Below, one piece after another: positions 26,252 to 33,525 of a DNA stretch of 36,962 nucleotides. Origin of the DNA: Thiohalomonas denitrificans (GTDB taxonomy: Bacteria > Pseudomonadota > Gammaproteobacteria > Thiohalomonadales > Thiohalomonadaceae); NCBI RefSeq assembly GCF_016841685.1, contig NZ_JAENYR010000034.1, forward strand, positions 1 through 36,962. Direction: 5' to 3'. The notes below the pieces were generated by a model, which had not been told where the DNA came from, did not search any database, and worked only from the letters and a program-made list of their open reading frames with translations. Both the position numbers and the translations under genes were made by a program. The stretch's first letter is position 1; each line of letters opens with the position of its first letter.

Positions 26252-26944
26252 TTATTTTTTATAGCGGCGGATGATTCGGGCACTTGGACTCATAATATAG
26301 TGCCGCTCGGGGGCCGAACGGTTTGCGACACTGCCGGCACTCACGATTGAATCCTGCCCTATTGCAACGTTCGGCAACACGCATCCACCAATGCCGACCA
26401 GGCAGCGTTCACCCAGGCTGACGCCCCCGGCCAATACGGCATTTCCGCTGACATGGCAATAGTCTTCAACGACCGATCCATGTCCCACCACGGCCCCGTT
26501 ATTGATGATGCAGTGAGCACCTACCTTCGCACCGTTTTCGATAATGGCGCGAGGCATGACGACCGTCCCTTCACCCAACGATACATTCGTGCCGACATGG
26601 GCGGTCGGGTGGACGAGAATCGGGAATTCCCTGTCCGCCAAAGACCGGGCGATTCGGGCCCGGGTAAGGTTATCCCCGATTCCGAGGAATATCGCAATCG
26701 TTTCCAGGCCATCCATGTAAACCTGCTGGTGTCCACCGATGACCACGCTCCCGAAAAGTCGCTTGCCCTGCAGTTCTAACGAATCATCGATCACGCCCGA
26801 AATATGGAAATCTCCAATGTCCCTGATGACGTCGGATACGGCAGCCGCGTGCCCGCCGGCTCCGAACATGAGAATTTCGGTAACTGCCTTGATGTCGGTC
26901 ATGGCCTTTCCCCGGGCATCACTGTCGGCTGCCTCAATGTGCAT
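26252..26944 (-). CDS. pglD: PglD/NeuD-type sugar N/O-acetyltransferase
   Basis: A 230-residue acetyltransferase of the NeuD/PglD family. The N-terminal Rossmann-like domain has ILMFGAGGHAAAVSDVIRD, which binds the UDP-amino sugar, with VIDDS. The C-terminal left-handed beta-helix starts HPTAHVGTNVSLGEGTVVMPRAI. ...VVGHGSVVEDYCHVSGNAVLAGGVSLGERCLVGIGGCVLPNVAIG follows, including the catalytic-type histidine in VVGHGS. It should acetylate the 4-amino group of the UDP-4-amino-trideoxy sugar. It lies 13 bases after pglC in the same direction. ATG at 26944 has GAGGA upstream; ATG at 26902 is an alternative giving the shorter family-like N-terminus, while 27025 would overlap pglC. Confidence 0.88.
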   Translation of the reverse strand: MHIEAADSDARGKAMTDIKAVTEILMFGAGGHAAAVSDVIRDIGDFHISGVIDDSLELQGKRLFGSVVIGGHQQVYMDGLETIAIFLGIGDNLTRARIARSLADREFPILVHPTAHVGTNVSLGEGTVVMPRAIIENGAKVGAHCIINNGAVVGHGSVVEDYCHVSGNAVLAGGVSLGERCLVGIGGCVLPNVAIGQDSIVSAGSVANRSAPERHYIMSPSARIIRRYKK

Positions 26945-26957
26945 GACGGTTCCTCGC

Positions 26958-27614
26958 CTAGCTGCCGGTCGCTTCATTACTCGCCCCAAGAGAGCGACGG
27001 TGTAGTCGAGAACGTCGCTCTTCATCGAGATCGGGCAGTCCAGCCATGGTCGGGTCGGCCAGCGAATCCTCCTTGGTGATCACCTTGAACGCGGTGCGCC
27101 AGAGGATCTTCAAATCCAGCATCATCGACCAGTTCTCCACATACCATACGTCCAGTTGAAGCCGTTGATCCCAACCGAGTAAATGCCGGCCATTGATCTG
27201 AGCCAGCCCGGTAATGCCCGGACGGACATCGTGACGCTTGTTTTCCGACGGGGTGTAGTAGGGGAGATACCGGATCAACAGAGGTCGGGGGCCAACGAGA
27301 CTCATGTCGCCTTTTAGGACGTTATAGAGTTCCGGTAGCTCGTCCAGGCTTGTGATCCTCAGAAAGGCACCGATTCCGGTGAGACGTTCCGAGTCGGAGA
27401 GCACATCGCCGTTTTGACCGCGAGCGTCCGTCATCGTGCGAAATTTGTAGAGCGTAAAAGGTTGGCCGTGGAGTCCCGGGCGGATGTGCGAAAACAGGAT
27501 CGGCCGTCCGATCGAGACGAGTATGGCCAGCGAAATGAGAGCCAGCAGGGGCAGGAGCAGTAAGGAAAAGATAGACGCGACTAGAACATCGAAGATTCGC
27601 TTCCGTGCGAGCAT
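26958..27614 (-). CDS. pglC: PglC-type phosphoglycosyl transferase (initiating enzyme)
   Basis: A 218-residue monotopic phosphoglycosyl transferase. An N-terminal hydrophobic re-entrant helix (about 7-35) with a Pro at 22 is followed by the catalytic domain with KFRTM (57-61), the catalytic pair D91-E92 in SLDELPELYNVLKGDMSLVGPRP, and RPGITGLAQINGR (131-143). The size and lack of extra N-terminal helices fit the small PglC/WecP-like class rather than WbaP/WcaJ. It transfers a sugar phosphate from a UDP-sugar to undecaprenyl phosphate. With PglD next to it and PglF and PglE in the same island, UDP-diacetamido-trideoxyhexose is the likely donor. The pglC-pglD pair runs against most of the island. 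Confidence 0.92.
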   Translation of the reverse strand: MLARKRIFDVLVASIFSLLLLPLLALISLAILVSIGRPILFSHIRPGLHGQPFTLYKFRTMTDARGQNGDVLSDSERLTGIGAFLRITSLDELPELYNVLKGDMSLVGPRPLLIRYLPYYTPSENKRHDVRPGITGLAQINGRHLLGWDQRLQLDVWYVENWSMMLDLKILWRTAFKVITKEDSLADPTMAGLPDLDEERRSRLHRRSLGASNEATGS

Positions 27615-27797
27615 CCCGGCTCTCCATTATGGTGGTCTCAACAACAGGAACAGAATAGACCCGCATCAACCGTAAGGCAAAGGGCTGGTCGATGGGCAGG
27701 CCGGTCTTGGTGGGCCATGCGGAAAGTAGTGTAACTCTAAGCCGTTCCATAAAGCTCATAGGCAAGGCGCACGAGCGCAGGACTAGCGGGCCTGATT

Positions 27798-27856
27798 GAT
27801 GTGCAGGGATGCACGAATGCCGCGAGCGCATGGATGCGCAGGAGCGGCCAAGCGAG
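27798..27856 (+). repeat. GGGATG-hairpin repeat, right copy of a direct pair
   Basis: GATGTGCAGGGATGCACGAA, then TGCCGCGAGCGCATGGATGC and GCAGGAGCGGCCAAGCGAG, in the same orientation as the copy at 8563-8623. Two hairpins, GTGCAGGGATGCAC and GCGCATGGATGCGC, are perfect in this copy. Confidence 0.85.
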
Positions 27857-27934
27857 TACAACGCCGGCTATGAGAGTTACATTATTTCCCGCATGGGCCA
27901 CCAGTTCGAGTTCCCGGACGCAGTGAAGGTGTGA
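27830..27934 (+). pseudogene. orphan coding fragment (C-terminal tail of an unknown protein?)
   Basis: A 34-codon frame whose first ten codons are repeat sequence and whose remainder reads YNAGYESYIISRMGHQFEFP-DAVKV before TGA. This part has balanced, protein-like composition with third-position GC bias and is followed by a small hairpin. It may be the tail of a gene whose upstream part was replaced by the repeat. I do not recognise the family. Confidence 0.3.
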
Positions 27935-28011
27935 AACCCATTTGACGGGTTTGGCTGCTTCACTATGCTCGGGAAGAGGGAACCGCGTAGTTAACTCAAG
28001 GAGCGAGTTAG

Positions 28012-29238
28012 ATGCTGAATACCCCTTTCGCTGATTGGCCCAGCTTCACCCTGGAGGAGGCTGAGGCCATCAAGGAAGTGTTGCTTTCCAATAAAGTCAA
28101 TTACTGGACGGGACAGGAGTGCAGGCGATTCGAGCAGGAGTTTGCTGCATGGTCGGAGAGTCGATATGCCGTCGCACTGGCCAACGGAACCATGGCGCTG
28201 GAGGTGGCACTACAAGCCGTCGGTATCGGTGCTGGAGACGAAGTGGTGGTCTCGCCGCGCAGCTTTATCGCATCTGCCAGCACAATCGTCAGAAGCGGCG
28301 GCACGCCCGTTTTCGCCGACGTCAACCGAAACTCCCAGAACATAACGGCTGAGAGCATTGAAAAGGCCATTACCTCCCGGACCCGGGGGATTATCTGTGT
28401 CCACCTGGCAGGCTGGCCGTGCGATATGGAATCGATCATGGCGTTGGCGGACCGGTATGGACTCTACGTGATTGAGGATTGTGCACAGGCCCATGGCGCC
28501 CGCTACAAGGGCAGGTCGGTAGGCAGTTGGGGTCATGCCGCGGCGTGGTCGTTTTGCCAGGACAAGATTATGACCACCGCAGGTGAGGGTGGAATGCTGA
28601 CCACCCAGAGCGAGGAAACCTGGTCCAGGGCCTGGTCTTATAAAGACCACGGGAAAAGCTTCGATGCGGTGTACAACAAGGAACATCCACCGGGGTTTCG
28701 CTGGTTGCATGATTCGTTCGGGACAAACGGCCGCATGACCGAAATACAATCCGCGGTTGGCCGCATACAGCTGACCAGAATGGAACAGTGGCATCAGGCA
28801 CGCCACCGCAATGCGCGGACTATTCTCGAAGCAGCGGGGGAGTGTCCGGCCCTGCGTGTTCCGGACACTCCGGACGGGATAGAGCATGGCTGGTACAAGT
28901 GCTATGTCTTTGTCGAACCCGAACGGCTGGCTTATGGATGGAATCGGGATCGCATAATGAACGAGATGAATCGCCTCGGTGTTCCTTGCGGTTCGGGGTC
29001 GTGTTCCGAGATCTATCGGGAAAAAGCTTTTGAAAAAATCGGCTGGAAACCTGGAAAGTCATTGCCGAATTCAAAGGAACTCGGCGAGACGAGCTTGATG
29101 TTCATGGTCCACCCCACGCTAACCGAATCACAGATTAGCCTGACCTGTGATGCACTGCAGGACGTAATGGCGCGTGCCGCAATGAAGATGCCGGCAACCC
29201 CGTACGACCGGCAGCACCATCACCCCGGCCTCTTGTAA
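28012..29238 (+). CDS. pglE: PglE-like UDP-4-keto-sugar aminotransferase (DegT/DnrJ/EryC1)
   Basis: A 408-residue PLP-dependent aminotransferase. LANGTMALEVALQAVGIGAGDEV (55-77) starts the large domain, D156 lies in VIEDCAQAHGA, and K185 in SFCQDKIMTTAGEGGML is the Schiff-base lysine. KDHGKSFDAVY and FGTNGRMTEIQSAVGRIQL complete the family pattern. This subgroup regularly accompanies PglC and PglD homologues, so it most likely aminates C4 of the 4-keto product of the PglF-like dehydratase. It differs clearly from the WbpE-type enzyme at 16167, which has the FFPSKPLGG lysine motif. The ATG follows AAGGAGCGAG. It is divergent from pglC. Confidence 0.85.
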   Translation: MLNTPFADWPSFTLEEAEAIKEVLLSNKVNYWTGQECRRFEQEFAAWSESRYAVALANGTMALEVALQAVGIGAGDEVVVSPRSFIASASTIVRSGGTPVFADVNRNSQNITAESIEKAITSRTRGIICVHLAGWPCDMESIMALADRYGLYVIEDCAQAHGARYKGRSVGSWGHAAAWSFCQDKIMTTAGEGGMLTTQSEETWSRAWSYKDHGKSFDAVYNKEHPPGFRWLHDSFGTNGRMTEIQSAVGRIQLTRMEQWHQARHRNARTILEAAGECPALRVPDTPDGIEHGWYKCYVFVEPERLAYGWNRDRIMNEMNRLGVPCGSGSCSEIYREKAFEKIGWKPGKSLPNSKELGETSLMFMVHPTLTESQISLTCDALQDVMARAAMKMPATPYDRQHHHPGLL

Positions 29239-29288
29239 CCAGTGCGACAAGCACGCTAGACACATGTTCCAAATTGGTGCCCATGCAT

Positions 29289-29342
29289 GTAGGAGCGACG
29301 GAAGTCGCGATAATGCCAAATCGCGGCTTCCGCCGCCGCTAC
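29289..29342. repeat. REP palindrome (GTAGGAGCGAC type)
   Basis: GTAGGAGCGACGGAAGTCGC(GA) at 29289-29310 pairs, with a few mismatches, with TCGCGGCTTCCGCCGCCGCT(AC) at 29321-29342. It is a diverged copy of the perfect palindrome between rpe and gph. Confidence 0.85.
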
Positions 29343-29438
29343 GTGAATCTCGACATGTCACCAAAGGAGCGTGTTTGGACACGATTTCAGAACAGCTATT
29401 TAGCCGACCCGCCCGGGTCATCCTGTTCAAGCCAATTG

Positions 29439-29594
29439 GTAACTGCTCACTCCCCCGTCATCCCCTGTCACCCCCGCGCAGGCGGGGGGTAGGCGGGAAT
29501 CCAGAGAGCAGCGGCATGGCCCGAAATGGATCCCCGCCTGCGCGGGGATGAGAATCTTCTATGCCGCGCATGAATCAACCGGGCGAGCAGTTAC
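29439..29594. mobile_element. MITE, 156 bp, TIR GTAACTGCTC, 8-bp target duplication (copy B)
   Basis: GTAACTGCTC at 29439-29448 and its complement GAGCAGTTAC at 29585-29594 bound the element. The octamer GCCAATTG stands directly outside both ends (29431-29438 and 29595-29602), as expected of a target-site duplication. Inside are two CCCGCGCAGGCGGG / GGATCCCCGCCTGCGCGGGGAT palindromes. There is no coding capacity, so it would depend on a transposase elsewhere. Ends matching the right side are at 4341-4389 and 36846-36962. Confidence 0.85.
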
Positions 29595-29732
29595 GCCAAT
29601 TGTTGAGTGCTTGTGGATGGAAGGGGAAGAGATGCGAGCCCCGGGGTCAGTGGGTAACCCGGGACTCGAAAACAGCCCGGTGGCAAGCGGCTTCAGGGAT
29701 GGGGCCAAACTATTGTTCACGGAGAACCCGTT

Positions 29733-31016
29733 ATGCAGGAACAGGCGTGTGCTTTGGTGCTGGATGGCAATCATCGTAATGCACTTGCAGCGACACGGGC
29801 GCTAGGTAAACAGGGATTCCGGGTGATTGTCGGTGATCCGAAACGCCTGTGTCTGGCAGGAGTTTCGCGCTATTGTGAGGCGACTCTGCAATACCCTGCT
29901 CCGGATGAAGAACCCGAAGGTTTTATCCGCACGGTGGCTGGTGCCCTGGAAACAGAATCGGTTGATTTCGTGCTACCGATGACCGACTCGACCCTCTCCC
30001 TGGTGATGAAAGCCAAAGAACAATTCGGCAGCCGTATCCCGTTCGGCCCCGAAACCGCTTTCGACATCCTCAGCCACAAGGGAAAGGTGCTCAAATTGGC
30101 CCGCGAGGTGGGGGTTGCCGTTCCGAAGAGCCGTTTGATGGAACCCGGGGTCGACTGCTCCCGTGTGGCAGGGGCAGTCGAACAGCTCGGAGGGTATCCG
30201 GTTGTACTCAAGCCCTGCCGTTCCAGCGTCTGGGCGGAGTCCCGGTATCTGGCAGGCAAGGTGGAGGTGATCAAGGACAGGCAGGGGCTCGAGACCGCAC
30301 TGGAAAACGGGCCTGCATTCCGTCACGGATCGTTTTTGGTTCAGGAAGTCATCGAGGGTTACGGTGCCGGCCTGTTTGTACTCTTTGACGGGAATGCCGG
30401 CCTGGCCTGGTTCTCCCATCGCCGACTTCGCGAGCGACCACCGGAAGGTGGAGTCAGTACACTTTCCGAAAGCGCGCCCTTCAGCTACTTGTTGCAGCAA
30501 TCGGCGGAACGCATTCTGCAAAAAGTCGGATGGCACGGACCAGCGATGTTCGAGTTCAGGGTCGCGCCTGACGGTATCCCCTATTTAATGGAAATCAATC
30601 CCAGGTTTTGGGGGTCACTGCAGCTGGCTCTGGACGCCGGCATCAATTTCCCGCTTTTGTCGTTCAATCTCGGGAAGCGGGATCGTGAACGAATCCGTTT
30701 CCCGGCTGTAAACGAATACAAGGTGGGTATTCGGAGTCGATGGTTCTTGGGCGACCTGCACCGCCTGTTGATGGTCTTCGGGTCCCGTGCCGATCGGGGA
30801 GCAAAGTTCAGGGCGTTATTGGCCTTTGTCAGTACGGCCGGAGACCTCAAGGCGCGAAATGCGGTGTTTCGCTTTGAAGACATCAGACCCGGTCTCTTCG
30901 AATTCCTGCAGTTTCTCCCCGGTGCCCACTGGATACTTCCCGAGTCCCGCATACTGAAGCACTCGGAACCGCAGATGTTCAACAAGTCCAAAGCACCTCC
31001 CTGGCGGGGCGGCTGA
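29733..31016 (+). CDS. ATP-grasp enzyme of unknown substrate
   Basis: A 427-residue protein with the carbamoyl-phosphate-synthase-like ATP-grasp fold. A preATP-grasp domain (1-110) opens with ALVLDGNHRNALAATRALG. The ATP-grasp domain has K160 in GYPVVLKP, VQEVIEGYGAGLFVLFDG, E274 in AMFEFR, and the metal-binding E287 and N289 in LMEINPRFWGSLQLALDAG. The C-terminal 120 residues are basic and unfamiliar. ATP-grasp ligases activate a carboxylate as acyl phosphate and join it to an amine, thiol or sugar. As the last gene of the glycan island, it may amidate a uronic acid or attach an amino acid; this is inference. The ATG at 29733 has a weak GGAGAA site upstream. Confidence 0.8.
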   Translation: MQEQACALVLDGNHRNALAATRALGKQGFRVIVGDPKRLCLAGVSRYCEATLQYPAPDEEPEGFIRTVAGALETESVDFVLPMTDSTLSLVMKAKEQFGSRIPFGPETAFDILSHKGKVLKLAREVGVAVPKSRLMEPGVDCSRVAGAVEQLGGYPVVLKPCRSSVWAESRYLAGKVEVIKDRQGLETALENGPAFRHGSFLVQEVIEGYGAGLFVLFDGNAGLAWFSHRRLRERPPEGGVSTLSESAPFSYLLQQSAERILQKVGWHGPAMFEFRVAPDGIPYLMEINPRFWGSLQLALDAGINFPLLSFNLGKRDRERIRFPAVNEYKVGIRSRWFLGDLHRLLMVFGSRADRGAKFRALLAFVSTAGDLKARNAVFRFEDIRPGLFEFLQFLPGAHWILPESRILKHSEPQMFNKSKAPPWRGG

Positions 31017-31238
31017 GCTGGAAAATCAACCGTTGGACTCCACGTCATGCCAACGACGGCCATTCCGGAGAACGGTTCCTGCCGTCGCAGAGCCAAACGC
31101 GTTATCATTGGGACGGCGTGCCGCGGAAGGCGGCATGCCGAATCACTGGCAGGCCGCGGAAAAGCACCAGGAGAGAGGGAAAAGAATCTTTTCAGCAGCG
31201 TTGCCAGCGCTCTATGCATTTGAACAGTGGGTTCCGTC

Positions 31239-31832
31239 ATGATCCTGATGATCGACAACTACGACTCCTTTACCTACAACCTCGTGCAGTATTTCGGCGA
31301 GTTGGGGGCGCAGGTGGAGGTGCACCGCAATGACCAGATCTCGATCGAGGCGATCGAGCGCCTGGCGCCCGACCACCTGGTGATCTCGCCGGGACCCTGT
31401 ACACCCACGGAGGCGGGGATTTCGGTCGAGGCGATTCGGCACTTTGCCGGGAAATTGCCCATCCTTGGCGTGTGCCTGGGGCATCAGGCCATTGGTCAGG
31501 CATTCGGTGGCCGCATCGTCCGCGCCGGGGAGATCATGCACGGCAAGACATCGATGGTGTACCACAAGGATATCGGCGTTTTTGCCGGGCTGGATAACCC
31601 CTTCGAGGCAACCCGCTACCATTCGCTGGTGATCGAGCAGGCCTCAATGCCGCCGGTGCTGGAAGTTACCGCATGGACCGGCGGTTCCGGCGGCAACATG
31701 GAGGAGATCATGGGTATACGTCACGTCGAGTACAATCTCGAAGGGGTCCAGTTCCACCCCGAGTCGATCCTCACCCGCCACGGCCACGACCTGCTGGCCA
31801 ATTTCCTCAAGCAGCCCGGCGGCGTGCGTTAG
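31239..31832 (+). CDS. trpG: anthranilate synthase component II (glutamine amidotransferase)
   Basis: A 197-residue class I glutamine amidotransferase that supplies ammonia to TrpE. It begins [20 protein letters not shown]; the nucleophile is C79 in [15 protein letters not shown], and the other triad members are H173 and E175 in VQFHPESIL. The following trpD and trpC favour trpG over pabA, though a dual role is common in this group. The ATG at 31239 is preferred over an in-frame GTG at 31227 because it gives the family start. Its partner trpE is 23 kb upstream. A 308-bp palindromic element begins nine bases after the stop. Confidence 0.96.
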   Translation: MILMIDNYDSFTYNLVQYFGELGAQVEVHRNDQISIEAIERLAPDHLVISPGPCTPTEAGISVEAIRHFAGKLPILGVCLGHQAIGQAFGGRIVRAGEIMHGKTSMVYHKDIGVFAGLDNPFEATRYHSLVIEQASMPPVLEVTAWTGGSGGNMEEIMGIRHVEYNLEGVQFHPESILTRHGHDLLANFLKQPGGVR

Positions 31833-31841
31833 CCCGACGCC

Positions 31842-32149
31842 AAGAGCCTGTCGGACTTAGGTGCCCGTAGCGAGCAAGATGGGAGAGCGAGACCAAATTT
31901 TTACGGTTTCGAGGCGCATACGACTGCATGGATGCAGTCGTTAGAGCGACGCATGCCGCCATGGACGGCGGCATTAGAGAATGTCTGGAACCTATTCTCG
32001 AGGAGCCAAAGCCGAGTGGGTCTACGCAACGAGAAATCGGGGAAATTTGGGCCGCTCTCCCACTGGCGCATGCCTACAGGGATGTAGGCATTAGACAACG
32101 CAGGAGCATGTTGTCGAGTAGGAGCATCCTAAGCCCGACAGGCTCCTAG
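31842..32149. repeat. composite MITE-like element (308 bp) with three internal hairpins
   Basis: The tips are AAGAGCCTGTCGGACTTAGG (31842) and CCTAAGCCCGACAGGCTCCT (ending 32147-32149), imperfect inverted repeats that share AGCCTGTC with the elements at 8251 and 35463. Inside are three near-perfect hairpins with a GGA-type centre: ACGACTGCAT-GG-ATGCAGTCGT (31920-31941), ATGCCGCC-ATGGAC-GGCGGCAT (31952-31973) and ATGCCTACAGGGATGTAGGCAT (32070-32091). Each is followed by TTAGA. No reading frame of note is present. It separates trpG from the MFS gene. Confidence 0.85.
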
Positions 32150-32224
32150 TACGCGATACCGAGCGGGTCCCCCTTCGCTTGTGAAGCCGGGGACGAGTAT
32201 CTCCGTCCAGGCAGAAAAACATCC

Positions 32225-33439
32225 ATGCCCTTTGTTCACCCTGAAAAAGGCCGTTACGCGCCCCGACTCGCACTGATCGTTGCGGCCGTCTCGATGGTGG
32301 CGCCGTTCTCCATCGATGCCTACCTGCCTTCATTCCCGGATATTCAGCGGGACCTCGGTATCAGTGCCGCGGCGATGCAGCAGACGCTGAGCTTCTATCT
32401 GCTCGCTTTTGCCGTGGGAACACTGGCGCACGGCCCCTTGTCCGACAAATTCGGTCGCCGCCCGGTGATTCTGTTTGGACTGGGGCTCTATGTCCTCTGT
32501 TCGGCGGCCAGTGCGCTGGTTACCGACTTTTCCACACTGTTGCTCCTACGCATCGGCCAGGGCCTGACCGCGAGCGCGGGACTGGTCGTGGGACGTGCGG
32601 TGGTGCGCGATGCCTTTGGCGGTGCCGAGGCGCAGCGGGTGATGTCGCGGGTGATGCTGATTTTCGCCCTGGCCCCGGCCGTTGCGCCGATCGTCGGCGG
32701 TATCCTCCAGGAAGTCAGCGGGTGGCGTTCCGTCTTCTGGTTCCTGACGGCAATGGGGGCAGTGGTGTGGCTGCTCGCTTGGCGCAATCTGCCAGAGACG
32801 CTTGCACCGGAAGCGCGTCGCTCCATCCATCCGGTCAAAGTGACCCGCGCCTACCGGCGAGCCTTTTTCCACCCGGGTTTCATGGCCGTGGTGCTCTGCT
32901 TCACTTTCGCATTTGCGGGAATGTTTCTCTACGTGGTCGGGGCGCCCCGACTGGTTTTCGAGCACCTGGGACTGGGCGCCGCCGACTTTGCCTATATCTT
33001 TGTGCCGATGGTGAGCGGCGTTATGCTGGGCTCCTGGCTCTCCGGGCGGCTTGCGCAGCGGCTCGGGGCGGTGCGGACCGTGAACGCCGGGTTTGTCGTC
33101 ATGACTGTCGCTGCACTGCTGAATGCGGGACATCTTCAGTTATGGTCGCCGACAGTAATCGGCGTGGTAACCCCGCTGGCCCTCTATGCGACCGGCATGG
33201 CCCTGGCGCTGCCGGCCATGCTCGTTGTGGCTCTTGACTATTTCCCCCGTAACCGGGGTACGGCCGCTGCTGTTCAGGGCTTTATGCAGACCGCAGGTAA
33301 TGCGTTGGTCGCCGGCCTGGGCGTGCCGTTACTGGGTGGGACCGCCCTGATCATGGCCTTCGGGCAACTGGGCTTCGTGCTGACAGGGTTGGCCATCTGG
33401 TGGGGCTGGCGACGTTTTGCCTGCACCGCCGCGCCTTGA
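32225..33439 (+). CDS. Bcr/CflA-family MFS drug efflux transporter
   Basis: A 404-residue major facilitator with 12 hydrophobic helices. The N-terminus MVAPFSIDAYLPSFPDIQRDL (about 24-44) is the drug:H+ antiporter-1 subgroup signature of Bcr/CflA, with D and YLP in helix 1. GPLSDKFGRRPVILFG (about 74-89) is MFS motif A, and RIGQGLTASAGLVVGRAVVRD is motif B. AVAPIVGGILQE corresponds to motif C of exporters. It would export small drugs or metabolites by proton antiport. It is inserted between trpG and trpD, which are normally adjacent, behind the 308-bp palindromic element. A tie to tryptophan metabolism (for example export of an indole compound) cannot be shown. Confidence 0.92.
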   Translation: MPFVHPEKGRYAPRLALIVAAVSMVAPFSIDAYLPSFPDIQRDLGISAAAMQQTLSFYLLAFAVGTLAHGPLSDKFGRRPVILFGLGLYVLCSAASALVTDFSTLLLLRIGQGLTASAGLVVGRAVVRDAFGGAEAQRVMSRVMLIFALAPAVAPIVGGILQEVSGWRSVFWFLTAMGAVVWLLAWRNLPETLAPEARRSIHPVKVTRAYRRAFFHPGFMAVVLCFTFAFAGMFLYVVGAPRLVFEHLGLGAADFAYIFVPMVSGVMLGSWLSGRLAQRLGAVRTVNAGFVVMTVAALLNAGHLQLWSPTVIGVVTPLALYATGMALALPAMLVVALDYFPRNRGTAAAVQGFMQTAGNALVAGLGVPLLGGTALIMAFGQLGFVLTGLAIWWGWRRFACTAAP

Positions 33440-33525
33440 CCACTTGTCCCATCAACGCGACAATCCGATTCCACCGATGAGCGGCGAAAGCCGTGAAAAG
33501 ACACTCGAAAAAGGTTAACCCCATC

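Larger units (their letters stand above)
27615..28011. other. divergent intergenic region, pglC / aminotransferase
   Basis: About 400 bases that must contain promoters for both divergent units. It holds the right copy of the GGGATG-hairpin repeat (27798-27856) and a short orphan coding fragment (27830-27934). A small hairpin AAACCC-ATTTGAC-GGGTTT follows at about 27934-27952 and may be a terminator of whatever gene the fragment came from. No clear sigma-70 boxes were identified. Confidence 0.5.
29239..29732. other. repeat-rich intergenic stretch before the ATP-grasp gene
   Basis: About 490 bases without a gene. It contains a GTAGGAGCG-type REP (29289-29342) and a complete 156-bp TIR element with 8-bp target duplication (29439-29594). 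The remaining 130 bases lead to the ATP-grasp start and show no promoter I can defend. Confidence 0.7.
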
